DNA of 64,000 nucleotides from Lindgomyces ingoldianus (GCF_010093535.1 NW_022985164.1:214142-278141), one strand, 5' to 3'; numbered from the stretch's first letter, positions 47,714 through 59,208 are shown. Notes: generated by a model not told the origin, from the sequence alone. Program-made: numbers and translations.

Positions 47714-48693
47714 ATGGCTGTCCGTTCGAAGCCTCTAGCCGCCCAGCAAAGATTGCCTATGCCATCCTCAGAAGATAGAGGTATGTAAATGCACCCTGGT
47801 GTGCGGTAGCAGTATCAAGCATGTTCTAATACCGCGAAGCGCATCCTAGGAACCGCAAACGACTTCTCCCCCTCCGAACCTCCCGTGTTGAGAAGACGTC
47901 GGCGATTGGGAAAGAATCTACAGTTGAGACGGATAATAAGCAACAAGAGGCAAGCGTGCGACAGCATCTGTTGTTAGAGATCTAACGATACACAGGAACA
48001 AGCCCCTCAGGGCAATTCATTGCGAAGAAGCTTACGCCCCTGAACTGGCAATCGCAATCAAACAACTACGTCCTCTGCTCAGAAAACAACGACACGAAAG
48101 CGACCTCGAACAACCGAAGCCAAGCAAACCGCTGAGCTCAGACGATCTAAGCGGTCTCGAAAACTTGCCCAGCAGCCCTTACCTCTCCAGCAATCTGAAG
48201 GGAGGAAGCGACGCCTAAATATCTCAGAATCTGGCGCAACTGGTGCTTCTCACAAACGGGCACGACACAATCCTGACAAAGCTGCTGTTGACAGCTCAGC
48301 TGAACAAGAGGAGGCAGACAACGTCAACAGCTAAAAAAATCCCATACTGTACTGGACAAAGACAGGACATTGGCCTGAAGGATACTCTGAGCAGAGTGAC
48401 AAAAACATGAGCCATCTACTTGCCAGGCAGAAGTCTTCGGGCTCCTTCGCCGGAGGAAATCTGCACTGGTCTCTGTTAATCTAGCTTCTGTCGCGCCAAG
48501 CTCTACAACACCCAGCGACCAAAAGCCAAGAGAAGTCAAGAGTGCTCTATACCAGGATCCGCGCTATAAACTCTTGCTTTCTACTAAAGGCAGCTTTATA
48601 GAAGAATTAGTGTTGGAGATAACTAAGAAGAGCAAGAAGAGCTTCTTAAACCTGCTTAATGCGAAACAAACAGTTCCTAAAGACTTGCTATTT
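47714..48693 (+). pseudogene. N-terminal half of a DUF7924-type protein
   Basis: Plus strand, from ATG 47714 (MAVRSKPLAAQQRL) with a possible intron donor GTATGT at about 47781. It continues in changing frames: a basic Arg/Gln-rich segment (RRSKRSRKLAQQPLPL-like reading near 48150-48190), then HKRARHNPDKAAVDSS, then TGHWPEGYSEQSDKNMSHLL, DPRYKLLLSTKGSF and TKKSKKSFLNLLNAKQTVPK, to LLF at 48693 followed by a stop. This is the usual order in the N-terminal half of DUF7924 proteins, as I remember them. Frame changes and stops show it is dead. It ends at the residue where the reversed C-terminal half at 46472-47402 begins. Confidence 0.68.
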
Positions 48694-49221
48694 TAAATAT
48701 TACAACCTAGCCTTATTATTTCTTAAATAAGAAGTACGTACAGCGCCTAAGTTTTTACTAAAATTAAGAGATGTTAAGTAGTTGTAGGGTTTTATAGGCA
48801 AAATTTTAAGTTCTTATACAAATTTAGTGGCGGAAAGCAAAGTTTAAGGTGTCGCCAAGACATTGCACGGATTAACGCACACAATAGATGCTTGCTATCA
48901 CCGATGCCGGACCTTGTTCTGCCCAAGTTCCTCTCGACATGGATGACTACCATCGACATGATGCTTGATACGGGGTCAATGTCTCCGCTGCCTCCGCTTT
49001 CGCTGTTACGAAGCCCTCGAGATCACTGCTCGGTGCCTATAAAGGTCCCCCAGCTTAGCCCTTGATCATTGGCTTGTGATAGAGCTTTCTTTTCAACAAC
49101 CAGCACTCTGAGCTAGGTCACTGACTAGAAGAATCCCTACTCATTGTCTCTGATAACTATTCATACATTTGATACTTATAGAGCAGAAGGCCAAAGCCCC
49201 TTTGTACTCCTCTGATTCAAA
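48694..49221. other. AT-rich patch then promoter region of the methyltransferase gene
   Basis: 48694-48830 is AT-shifted and looks RIP-affected. From about 48860 composition is normal and leads to the start codon at 49222. Confidence 0.5.
49038..49044 (+). promoter_or_regulatory. TATA-box-like element
   Basis: TATAAAG lies 178 bp before the methyltransferase start codon, in a GC-normal region, and is followed by a leader with CA- and CT-rich stretches. Confidence 0.4.
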
Positions 49222-50046
49222 ATGTCGAAACCCTACATTCACGGCCACCATGCATCCGTACTTCGCTCGCACTCGTGGCGCACGGTTGAGAACTCCTGCC
49301 CACACCTGCTCCCTTACCTGAATAACCCCTCCCTCAAGATCCTTGACGTAGGATGCGGTCCGGGCACCATAACTGTGGATCTGGCATCACGGGTCCCACA
49401 AGGCTCTGTCTTCGCCATTGATCCCTCTCCCGCAGGGTTCGAGATAGCCAGAAAATACGCCGAAGAGAAGGGTGTCACAAATGTGCGATTCGAGATTGGA
49501 GATATATTCAACTGGAAGGAGTTGGAGGGGGTTGAAGAGGGAGGCTTCGACATCGTGCATGCACACCAGGTGCTACAGCATCTTCAAGACCCGCTAGGGG
49601 CATTGAAGGAGATGAAGAAGCTCACAAAACCTGGGGGCATCGTTGCAATAAGGGATGTAGATTATTCCGCCATGACGTGGTACCCTGATATTGAGGGCAT
49701 GCGTCCTTGGCTTGATCTCTATATCGATGTGGCGAAGACACTTAAGTGCGACCCGAATATTGGACGGAGACTTCATGCCATAGCTATGGAAGCTGGATTT
49801 CTAAGGAGCGATATCGATGCTAGTACTGGGACATGGACGTTTAGCACGCCGGAAGAGTTGGCACACTGGTGTGGTGTCTGGGCGGAGAGAACCGTACAAA
49901 GCAATTTCAAGAAAAGCACTATCGAAAGCGGTCTTGCTACTGAAGCCGATTTGCAAAACATCGTAACGACATGGCGAGAATTCGAGAAAAAGGAAGAAGG
50001 ATGGTTTGCTGTAATCAACGGGCAGATAATCTGCCATGTCGAATGA
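49222..50046 (+). CDS. SAM-dependent class I methyltransferase, 274 aa
   Basis: A single open frame from ATG 49222 (context TCAAAATG). The Rossmann-type motif I is at residues 40-49 (ILDVGCGPGT), the acidic end of strand 2 at about 63-68 (VFAIDP), and the post-motif HAHQVLQHLQDP at about 113-124. The layout and length fit the small-molecule methyltransferases of the UbiE/COQ5-like group. The enzyme transfers a methyl group from S-adenosylmethionine; the acceptor is unknown. No signal peptide or membrane segment, so cytosolic. The C-terminal third (FSTPEELAHWCGVWAERT) is usual in fungal members. The next genes, an ene-reductase and a transcription factor, could be functionally linked, but this is only proximity. 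Confidence 0.9.
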   Translation: MSKPYIHGHHASVLRSHSWRTVENSCPHLLPYLNNPSLKILDVGCGPGTITVDLASRVPQGSVFAIDPSPAGFEIARKYAEEKGVTNVRFEIGDIFNWKELEGVEEGGFDIVHAHQVLQHLQDPLGALKEMKKLTKPGGIVAIRDVDYSAMTWYPDIEGMRPWLDLYIDVAKTLKCDPNIGRRLHAIAMEAGFLRSDIDASTGTWTFSTPEELAHWCGVWAERTVQSNFKKSTIESGLATEADLQNIVTTWREFEKKEEGWFAVINGQIICHVE

Positions 50047-51303
50047 AACACCCTCTCACTTTCAAACACCTCTTCTAATTACTGCAGTTATCGAATAACC
50101 CCCTCCCCCTGTGGGCAAAAAAACCCACCGTGCCGAAACAAATTCAACTGATTAGCATCTCAAGCCTTCCTCCTGGAATCTATAAACTTATTGTCAATAT
50201 GGCACTATTCTCTATCTATGTCTTTCTGGGATACTGGGCCGTAGCTAAAAATAAATACGGTGGTCTTGGCTATACTCTCAGCTAGTTCTTTCAAGGTTCT
50301 GGGAGCGCTCAAGCTTCGCCCCCCCTTATGGATGATGGATTGTGGAAGCTCTTTATATTTAAGAATAATATTTTGAAAATCTCACGAAAGAAGAATATTC
50401 TTTTATACTGTTATACCACTCAGCCCTCAGTATCAAACATTCCGAGAGTTTCGCTAATAGGAGTGTGTTTCACGTCAAGATAGTGACAAGAATGCTCACT
50501 GACTTACAGCGTATTGAGACTTAAGCGAATTGTATTGTATTATACACTATACTAGAAAGAATGGCAGTGTGGCATAGGTTTCTAGAAGTGTCTGACGTCT
50601 ATGGCAGGTGGCCTGGAGTTTTGCGCACAAGGGGTGCATGTTGACCTTGACGATATTGGGCGCGGGGACGATCCTGTATTTGCTAAGGAGGATGTGCTTC
50701 ACATGGACAGAGTGCGGGCAGTAGGTCCTGGAGAAGATGATACTGTTCTCTGTTAGTAATGATCTCAACAAGGAGAGATTACTGGGGACGCGCTTGCGCT
50801 CTTCTTTGGAATGGCATTGGGCTCTAGCTCAGCTTCATGATCCTCCTCGGTCTCGTCTTCGCAGCCTCTTTTTCTCTTAGTCTTCTAACATTAGTAATAC
50901 CCGGGACTTTCTTGTCGCCACCCTACCTATTGAGCTTCACACGCCCCACGATGATTGCAAAATCCGTACTAGAACAAGATTACGGCGACGTCGAAGCTAG
51001 TAGATATAGCTTATTCGGAAGCAGAACCAGAGCGCACAATGTTATTATAGGCGTACAATCAAGAATAGGGACGACGCGGACTCAGTCCTTGCAGCCAGAA
51101 TGCGAAAATACTGCAGCATACCCTTAGTGCGAGAAACAACACACCGCTTATGTTATGAATATAGAGCACGTTACTAACTCTTCTCAATCTTCATCGCTAC
51201 CACCGCCTCTCACCTATACCCCCCGAAGCTCCTGTTCCTAGACTCAAGATCTCGTTCCCACCATGCCAGAACTCTGCCTATTCTCTACATCTCTAAAACC
51301 AAG
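50047..51303. other. Intergenic 1.25 kb, nothing certain
   Basis: A plus-strand frame at 50837-51127 starts with a hydrophobic stretch (MILLGLVFAASFSLSLLTLV) that could pass for a signal anchor, but the remainder is without features and no promoter or intron supports it. A minus-strand frame at 50547-50771 is likewise unsupported. Confidence 0.4.
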
Positions 51304-52416
51304 TCAATCCGAACTTCTGCGCCTCTCTGCTATATACTCTTCGCTAAACGAGTAATCCACATACCCCGCCGGCGACCCAGCGACATAAAACGTGCTCCTA
51401 TCATACGCATTAAGCTCCAGCCCCTGCCTAATCCTAAACACAAGATCTGGATTCGCAATAAAGTACCGACCAAACAAGACCAAAATCTCCTTATCTGGAT
51501 ACATCTCGTCGACAAGTTCCTTTGCCTCCTGCGGTGTATACCCGCCAGCAACAAGCAACGGGCCGTCCCAGAGCTTGTAGGCGAAATCGAGCTGCTCGTG
51601 GCCCTCATAGTCGTCGCTGCCGGAGATGCGCGACTCAACGAGGTGGAGATACTCAATGTCTGAACGGCGGGCTTTGACAATGATATCTGTGAACTGCGGG
51701 ATCGGATCTGCCATCCGCATGCCCTGGAACGTGCTCCAGGGACTCAGGCGGAGCCCGACACGTTGTGGGCCGATGGCGTTGGCGACAGCCTTGAGCACGT
51801 CGTCGAGGAGGCGGGACCGGTTCTCCACGCTCCCGCCGTACGCATCGTGACGTGTGTTGCTGACGTCTTGAAGGAATTGGTCGAGGAGGTAGCCGTTAGC
51901 ACCGTGGATTTCCACACCGTCGAAGCCCGCTCGGATGGCGTTCTTTGAAGCGCCTACAAATTCCTGGACCGTCTGCTGGATCTCTTCGATCGCCATGGCG
52001 TGTGGCACGGCGGCGCCTTCTTCCATTGGAATGGCACTAGGTGCCACGATGGAGAAGCCCTCCTTTCCGGCCGTTTCGACATCTGCAGCACGACCCATGG
52101 CGAATAGCTGGCAGAAGATGAAGGATCCTTTGCTGTGGACGTCGTCGGTGATGGTTCTCCAGGCAACAACTTGGTCTTCGCGCCAAAGTCCTGGTGCATT
52201 GGTGAAGCCGCCACCAGCGGCTGCCGATATCAAGGTTCCCTCTGTGATAATCAGGGTGCCGGGCACAGCGGCTCGTTGGCCGTAGTACTTCTTCATCAGA
52301 GGCGTAGGTACTCGATCGTCAGTTGCCCTGAAGCGAGTGAGTGGAGCCATCCCGATGCGATGCTGAACTTCCGCATCACCTATTTTAAGTGGCTTGAAAA
52401 GGCGTGATTGAGGCAT
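51304..52416 (-). CDS. Old yellow enzyme family NADH:flavin oxidoreductase, 370 aa
   Basis: A single open frame from ATG 52416. The N terminus (LFKPLKIGDAEVQHRIGM, then APLTR) carries the FMN-contacting Thr27. HGANGYLLDQF supplies His171, Asn174 and Tyr176, equivalent to His191, Asn194 and Tyr196 of yeast OYE1. YGGSVENR follows, and LVAGGY and LFGRYFIANPDL near the C terminus belong to the FMN phosphate site. The family reduces activated C=C bonds with NAD(P)H and FMN; some members act in ergot alkaloid and other secondary pathways, others in stress detoxification, and sequence alone does not decide. Length is normal (370-400) and nothing is damaged. It is on the same strand as the transcription factor gene upstream, 562 bp away. 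Confidence 0.93.
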   Translation of the reverse strand: MPQSRLFKPLKIGDAEVQHRIGMAPLTRFRATDDRVPTPLMKKYYGQRAAVPGTLIITEGTLISAAAGGGFTNAPGLWREDQVVAWRTITDDVHSKGSFIFCQLFAMGRAADVETAGKEGFSIVAPSAIPMEEGAAVPHAMAIEEIQQTVQEFVGASKNAIRAGFDGVEIHGANGYLLDQFLQDVSNTRHDAYGGSVENRSRLLDDVLKAVANAIGPQRVGLRLSPWSTFQGMRMADPIPQFTDIIVKARRSDIEYLHLVESRISGSDDYEGHEQLDFAYKLWDGPLLVAGGYTPQEAKELVDEMYPDKEILVLFGRYFIANPDLVFRIRQGLELNAYDRSTFYVAGSPAGYVDYSFSEEYIAERRRSSD

Positions 52417-52978
52417 GGTTAAAGATTTCTAGACGCTCGTTCTCGAGTATGGTAGGAGTATGAAGGTATTGATACTTGGGCTTCGAGGATATCCAAGTAT
52501 TATACTCGTCGTTTAATAGAAGGCCTACCGCAGTTGTCGGGTGAATGCGATGTTCCTTGAAGGAGTGTTCTAACCAATTCGGGCAGAGAGATAGTTCCTA
52601 AAAGGGAATATTGATAGCCACCCAAAAGCCCAAAAGGGAACAGAGACACTTCCACTTAAGGAAAGTGGTGACTTTACTTACCCTTTCCAAGTATGGTTCT
52701 GCATGTCTAGCCAGTTAACATTCAGCTTGCCCGTTGATTTTTACGTTAAGATCCGCGTCATCTGTTCAGTAAGCAGTTGATTACAAATAGGAAGACTAAA
52801 CGGGTCGATACGTCAAGTTGTACATATACTGGGTTCTGCCATTTTGATTCTACAAGTAGAGCGGAATATATTAGTATAGAGCACATGAACTTACTATGAC
52901 TAGCTATGGTTGTGGTTGATCTACACGACTGTGTAGTCTTCCGAGACAGAAGTCCTCCTCGCCTGACTAGGACATAGT
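52417..52978. other. Intergenic, promoter of the old yellow enzyme gene
   Basis: It lies between the start codon at 52416 and the stop of the transcription-factor gene at 52979. No ORF, RNA or repeat recognised. A run at 52618-52640 (CCACCCAAAAGCCCAAAAGG) is noted without assignment. Confidence 0.4.
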
Positions 52979-54717
52979 CTAGCCGGAGATTTCTTCCCAG
53001 AACGCCTTAACCTGTGACATGAATGCCTTTTCTGACCAGATGAACTGCTTCAGAATTGTAAGTAATTCCAGCCATGATGTATACAAGCCTCTAAGTCTTG
53101 TGCTCCGGTTCAAGTGTAATAACACCACGTAGTTTGATCGTATAGTTCCCGTGGGGGAAAAAGCCCCGCCGATGTGCAGGAGCCAAGCTAGCAAGTCAAG
53201 TCGGTCGTCCCATACGAGATCGTTGTTCGTTTGTTGCAGTTTGCAGAGTAGCTGTAATGAAAGGTGGGACTATGCCATTCAAAGTTAGTGCAACCGATAA
53301 GTGACTAAGCTATCATATGGTTGTTGACTTACGGGAACGGTCGAAGCACGCCAAAGCTTGCAGCGCAGCATTGCTGAGCATAGATATGCCGCTAGGTGGC
53401 AACACTCAGATATAGAGGAATGATTCGGTAAGCTCACCAGCCGCGACTGGATGGATGCTTGGTGGTTATCAATATGTGCCATTGATATTACATCCTCTCT
53501 GCCGAAAAAGGTAGAGTCTCGGATACATTGCAAGGCAGAGATGTCCTTGAGCACCTCAACGAACCCTTCGCCAAGTAGATAGGACTGGGCTTGAAATCCA
53601 GGCGGCAGGATAAAATCTGGAGAAAAAGGATCTCTGCACCACTGAAGCTCAGAAAAGGTTGTGTGATCAACAACACGACTCGACCCTGTCAATACTGAGG
53701 TATTCAAGTCTTGCCTGTTGACCAATGTAAGAATGGGCGGCCAAGAAACGTCGCACTATCGCTCACCAGAATATGGCACGTTTGATACTGTCACTCAAAT
53801 ACACACCATTCCTTCGACATATGTCAAGAAGCCTCTGTATTGCCCCCATGTGAAGTTGGACTTGACGCGGCATTCCAAGCCGAGCCTGTAACACTAAAAC
53901 GTCAGCTTTTGCGGCTGCATGCTTGCTAAATTTGGGGACATCAAAGAGAAGAATTGCAGACCTCTATACCGGCGAGCAGCAGAATGGCCCCCATTGTCGA
54001 TTCTGAAGTAGCACTATCCAGAGAATTCATCCTTTGACGAATGGAGCTCAGAGCCTCATTCTGGTATCTGAGATACTCCCTATCTATGCTGCTGGCAGTG
54101 ACGGCAAATTCAAATGTGAGCATGAAGGCACTCAGAAGAGCGTGATCGTCTAGCCCCTTTCGAAGAACCGAGCGAAAGTTCTGGAACACAAGCTCATCTG
54201 AAATGCTAAAGAGAGGCTCCGCAACTTGCTGGGCCTTATCTGAAGCATCCCATGTAAGCCTGTGCCGGGTAGTCCTGAGTGTTGTGAAGATCTTACGCTG
54301 ACTTAGCAAAGCTTGTAGTCTCGGCGACTCTGCAGCAAGCATCTGGAACGGGTCGGGCGCATCTGTGGAGAGGGAGAGTGGTGATGCGGCAAGTGTTTGG
54401 CTTCGTTTTCTTTTGCCCGCGGATCGGCTAGGATCGTCTTTCGAAGACATAGCACGGAAATTATGACCCGACTCTTGTTGAAGCCTTCGTTTTTTCTCGA
54501 GGCCCCGCGCTACAGCATGCGACCGAGCTAGGCGTCTCGCTTTGCGGTCGTTCGCGTCATCTGGATTTTGGATGGAGAAGAAATGAAATTGGCTAGCTAA
54601 AAAAAAAATTGGCGATTAGACACCGAATCATCTGCCATGAGGCTTCGTCCTACCTAAACTGAGTTCGTTGCCGACTTCTCGAAAGGATGACTTGTTAGCA
54701 CCTTTGTGTCGGGGCAT
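52979..54717 (-). CDS. Fungal-specific transcription-factor-like protein, 490 aa
   Basis: Five exons on the minus strand: 54654-54717, 53962-54596, 53767-53885, 53333-53714 and 52979-53251. All introns (57, 76, 52 and 81 bp) have GT..AG ends and keep frame; intron 1 ends in a long T-run before TAG. The N terminus (MPRHKGANKSSF, then QFHFFSIQNPDDANDRKARR and LARSHAVARG) matches a widespread fungal family that lacks the Zn2Cys6 cluster but has the C-terminal fungal-specific transcription-factor region. Typical segments are LLLAGIEARLGMP, QVQLHMGAIQRLLD, AIFWQDLNTSVLTGSSRV and ELQWCRDPFSPDF. A basic stretch (AGKRKRSQT) could be a nuclear signal. Target genes unknown; the adjacent ene-reductase is a natural candidate by position only. 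The gene appears intact. Confidence 0.85.
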
Positions 54718-57127
54718 TGCAGAATCTGTGTAATTTAGCTTGGAAATACAGAGTTGTGTGCAGCATGCACAACTTCTCTACAAATAAGCGATGAGATGGG
54801 AAAATAGGAATCTTTTCGATGTCAATGATATGGGCGACGGATTACAAATCGGAAATGTTTGGAGGCTAGACAGTCAGTCACGTGAGACCGAAACAGCAAA
54901 GAGCCGTTTTGGCGGCAGGAAGCTGCCTGATGGAGTGTGGTTCACTAAGAAACAATAGTGATATTAAAATAGTGAGAGTTCGCATGTGTAGGTTGGCAGA
55001 TGGATCTGTAATGTGAGAAAAATCTGGGGTTTTCCGGGGCTCTGAATTTGTTGGCTTACACGCCTCGTTGAGTAGAAAATGCTCATCTGTTGAGTTATGC
55101 ATCTAACTCAAAGGGTTGTGAATTAAACCCCAGACCCCACGGAATCATGGGCATCGTGGAAAGGCAGGCATATTAAGATATACTGGTTGTATGCTAAAGC
55201 CGGAGACGCAGAATGACGCAACTGATTGAAGGGACGTCTTATTTATGAAACCTGCAATGGCGAGCTGGAGACATAAACATATCTCGAGACGGATGTCTTG
55301 ATAGTATGGAGCTAGAAGGTACTTCATTGGTGTTGCGCTGTTGGAAATGCACCGGCTGGGGATTTAGAAACAAGAAATCAAGGCTAAAATCGGATGTTAG
55401 TATAAGAGTCCTGGGAAACCGTATCCACTGAGCATATGAAAAATTGGAAAGAACAATCCTCAGGTAAAAACTGGCAGAATTAGTGGCTTGTCAAATTGTT
55501 GGAGACAGAATGGGCTGCGGCTTTATTGACACACGAAGCGTCGTGTACACTGATGGTACATTGTGGCGCTCTGGGCGAGCTTCTCGTACAATCCGTGATG
55601 GTGAGGACACAGTGTGAAAACTGAGGCACATCGTGATTAGTGAAACGGAGGAGTGTTTGCTTGCGATTGTGGTGACGATGCCCAGGTGGTGTTTGAGGTG
55701 GAGACTGCGGTTAGTGTCCCGTGCCTCTCCAGGGTCCGCCCATTCTTCACGCCTGCTACCCAAACTCCAGCATCATCACTCACGACTCACAACACTTAAA
55801 CCTTCGCTCATTGCTACATCAGTACCAGGACGGAGATATCTGTGATCCAGAAATCGCCTTAAATACGGCTTCATGAAGCATTGAATGCGCTCTCTACACA
55901 CTCAGTTCTCGTCTACCTGTCGTCTTCTCCGCGATTGCCGGCCAACTCATGTAGCAACTCCAATTCTGCCTCCAATCCTACCTTAGCAGTCTCTGTTAGC
56001 ATTGGCATACCAGGTATAGACGGTCGGCACCTGCCATAGCCTGTGTGCTTAGCTAGCTCCCAAAGTGTAGGGTTGATAACTCGCTTTTGAGTATAACAAC
56101 TTAGGAGTTAATTTCTGCTTTACTTTGGTATACCTTAGTTTTGTGACGTAGGAGTTCGAAAGTGGTGCGGTATAGTTGAGTTTAAGGATGGCGAATTTGC
56201 AAGCGGCTAGTGAGAGTGAGTATACTGAGAAGCGGCCGAACATCTTAGTGACGATAGCAGGACGGCTGGACCACCCTTGTGAGGCGACGTTTCTGCACAT
56301 GTTCTTGGAGAGTTGAGAATGTCAACTGCAGAGGTGAATTGCAGCTCGCATGCCAAGGCCCCGCACGCCCAGAGGCCCAACAGACACTTTACATAAATTT
56401 CACACTGAAGATTAATGAGATGAGGCGGGTCCCGCGCTAGCCCAGATTGGCGATCGCTTCTAATAGAGGGACTGACCGCGTAGCGATGATGCACGAATCT
56501 GCAAACCACAGCAGACACAAGGCTGATGATAATATCTCAGTGTTGTGGTAAGACTCTGACGCTCAAATAATACCCTTTTACGAGTACTGTGAGTAGCTAG
56601 AGCGTAATAATGGTGCTGCGGTGAAGGAGCTTTTTTGCACTGGAAAACAACGCTCCCTGTAAAATCGGCGCGAGGACGATGCGAGCACAATGTTTAGGCA
56701 GGATCCTACATGTTTATGAGTAGCTATAGCACACGACTTCTATAGAACTATGGTAAAGATTAACGTGTGTGCAGATTTCGAGTTGCCTCCTTATATTTCT
56801 TTGCACGATGGGTTTCTCGCCACGTAAGGAGGGCCGTTACCTTCCTCACATTGCACTCCCAATCAAGACAACCCGGAAAAGCAAGCCCTACCGTGTACCC
56901 TTACCCAATCACGATCTTTGGGAAAGCTCGTCATCTGATATGTGCATACATTAGCTTCACACACCCTGCAGAAGCCTGAGACCCTGGATCTTTATCAACC
57001 CCACCACCCCGCTCCCAGCTAGCGTTCAGCCTACGGATAATCAACTTCACCTCACAACAAGACAGCAAAGCAACAGCCACTACACCAATCCATACCATTC
57101 TCGGAGCGATCGAAGAGACCAGCTAAA
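54718..57127. other. Intergenic 2.4 kb, no gene recognised
   Basis: Many short frames on both strands (for example 55491-55763 minus, 56049-56300 minus, 56767-56979 plus) lack family features and overlap each other. No repeat or RNA gene was recognised. The last 130 bp are C- and A-rich with CACC and ACAAC runs, like a fungal 5' leader for the peptide gene at 57128. Confidence 0.45.
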
Positions 57128-57299
57128 ATGCAGTCCACCATCGTCCTCGTCGACAACCACGAAAACAGCTGCCCAAAGTGCGGTGCTAGCATCACCGACG
57201 GGTCCAAGACTTGCTCATCTTGTGGTAGCGTAAGTGGAGGCTTTTGCTCTTGCTAGGTGGCCTTCATGACTGATGTGGTATCAGACCTGCCCTGTCTAA
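57128..57299 (+). CDS. 38-aa Cys-rich zinc-ribbon/metallothionein-like peptide
   Basis: Two exons, 57128-57229 and 57285-57299, flank a 55-bp intron (GTAAGT donor, ATCAG acceptor). Exon 1 gives MQSTIVLVDNHENSCPKC followed by GASITDGSKTCSSCGS; exon 2 adds only TCPV and the stop. The peptide has two CxxC pairs 12 residues apart (CPKCG and CSSCG) and, once spliced, a fifth Cys, spaced for binding a metal ion. It has no signal peptide. Very small fungal proteins of this form exist and are metallothionein-like or zinc-ribbon-like; the function is not settled. Unspliced reading gives an alternative 42-aa end (SGGFCSC). The splice model is preferred for its clean signals. Confidence 0.7.
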
Positions 57300-58165
57300 G
57301 CCCCTTCGAATTCCATTGGCATAGAGTGAGGCTGGAGATGGAGATGGACATAATTTGCATGCTTCAATACATCATTAGGGAAGATAGCATGAGATATGGT
57401 GTGGCAGTCTGATATCGGATTGAGAGGTTAGGCATAGGATGAGCTTTGGATTGGGTAGTCTATATTAAGTAGGATCCTCACCTTTTGAACTTGAACATGT
57501 ATGCTTTGATGTCGTCTTCCCGTGCCACGTCTGGCAAGCCTTCCTTCCAGAAATGTAGCAAACCCTCAAATAATCCTTGAACTTTTCAAGAAAAGAGCCG
57601 GCGGCCTGCAGCCGGTTTTTTAACACCTATCTGCCTAACACTCGGAGAATCGAACTTCCTCCACATCTCGCACAAGCACACTGGGCGATGCAACATGCGA
57701 GTTGGCCTAATCCAGCCTTATACTTATCCCTCGGAGATGATTGATTCACCGAAGGACTAAGCTATCGGACTGCAGAGTTTGTTTCATATTGTGTCATGTT
57801 GTGTAAAATCGTGGCTGAGCCTTAGCGCGAGGCGGGAAATAACGTTGCAAATCATTCCATTGACAGACTACCAGAGTGGAGAGATACTGGTTAAACTGCC
57901 GCCGTCGCGGAGCTAAGTATGCACTAAACTCTTAGCGCAAGTCGCCTGATTATAGTGGCCTCTTGATCTCTGCCTGAAATTCCCTCCCGTCCTGCACCCG
58001 CACCCTCGCTTCTGCGCTCCGAGTCCCGTGACTAACACTCCCGCACGTGGATATTGACTTTTGTCGGTATCATAGGAAAACTCTCCTCTTCGCTGTTGAT
58101 AGCTCGAACGGAATGAATCGTTTCGAAAACTAACCCGAACTTCTCGTTACCTGTGTGGCATTCTA
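57300..58165. other. Intergenic, nothing recognised
   Basis: It holds the 3' flank of the small peptide gene. A B-box-like TTCGATTC on the minus strand near 57650 was examined as a tRNA and rejected. No repeat or ORF of note. Confidence 0.5.
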
Positions 58166-58727
58166 CCCACGCCTGGTGAAGGTGAGCGCTACATCACCAA
58201 GCTGGAGAACAAAGCTAATGATCTGGAAGCTCGCATCCTTCGAATGAATCTTGCATCTGGCAGCAAATGATTCCCACCCGTAACAGCTAGCAATAAGGAG
58301 ATTGTCGAAATCGTAGCTGCTGCAGGCAGCACCCTTAGTTTGATGAAGTTAGCCTGTTACTGCGAGTTAGTAGTTGTACGGAGAGAAAACACGAGAGCGC
58401 CTAAAGCTAGGAAACCTTACAATTATATCCGCGAGGTAAACACCCCATTTAAGAGATAAGGCCAGTCATGATGATGCCTTGAAGCGCATCAACCTATATG
58501 GCGGCAATACCAATGAGATCCATTGCCAGGCCGAAGCTACCGGTAACGACAGCATACTTCAATACCACAAGAGGACCAGTTTCGATTTTCGCTACTGGTC
58601 TTTGGTCAAGGTGACGACGAGGCCGAAGACAACAGCAGCGAAGACGATTTATACGCCACAGATAACAAGGAAACTAGTGCCCAGAAACCGCCTATTGGGA
58701 GGTGAAGGTTCTTTTATACCTAGCTAA
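58166..58727 (+). pseudogene. Degenerate fragment resembling a Zn2Cys6 regulator linker
   Basis: The plus strand reads GERYITKLENKANDLEARIL, then RMNLASGSK and a stop at about 58268; after it come NKEIVEIVAAAGSTLSLM and, in other frames, acidic runs. The first segment resembles the coiled-coil linker that follows the zinc cluster in fungal Zn2Cys6 transcription factors. The zinc cluster itself is not seen upstream and the frame breaks several times. An 82-codon frame at 58479-58727 lies in the same stretch. I take it for the decayed rest of a regulator gene, with limited confidence. Confidence 0.3.
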
Positions 58728-59208
58728 GTGTAGCACTTGCAGGATGAAGCACGGGTTAGTAAAAACCCTTCAATGGGAACTGTTGTCAAGGACGTGGGGA
58801 AACCCTTTGGTGAGGAAGCACGCGACGGATATATTGTAATTTGGGTAACTTTCAATACTGTGTGCGCTTCGAAACCTAACATCCTCCATATGGGAGCTCG
58901 TGGATTGGGGAGTTAAACGAAACGAATGGTTTGATGAAGGAAAGTTACAGCTCCACCATTAGACTATTGAGGTTAAAATGACGTCGCATCAAGGGGATAG
59001 GTATGCCTAGAAACGTCTCTTGCACCGCTCGATAGATTTAATGCCACCCCCCAAGCTCATATTCATTAGCGTTGTGAAACCTCATTCCTCATACTATTCC
59101 CTCAAATTTGTCTTTTACACTCCCTCCACCGTAGGCCCTTCTCTTAATGTCAGCAAAAGTGCTCATAACCCACTCGCAGACCCCTTCCAACCTTCACCAT
59201 CCGCGTGA
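58728..59208. other. Intergenic, nothing recognised
   Basis: Only short overlapping frames are present. It includes the 3' flank of the MARVEL gene. Confidence 0.5.

Noticed and set aside
57645..57720. Possible minus-strand tRNA with a B-box-like TTCGATTC
   Set aside because: The T-stem does not pair properly and no matching acceptor stem is found, so no cloverleaf can be drawn.
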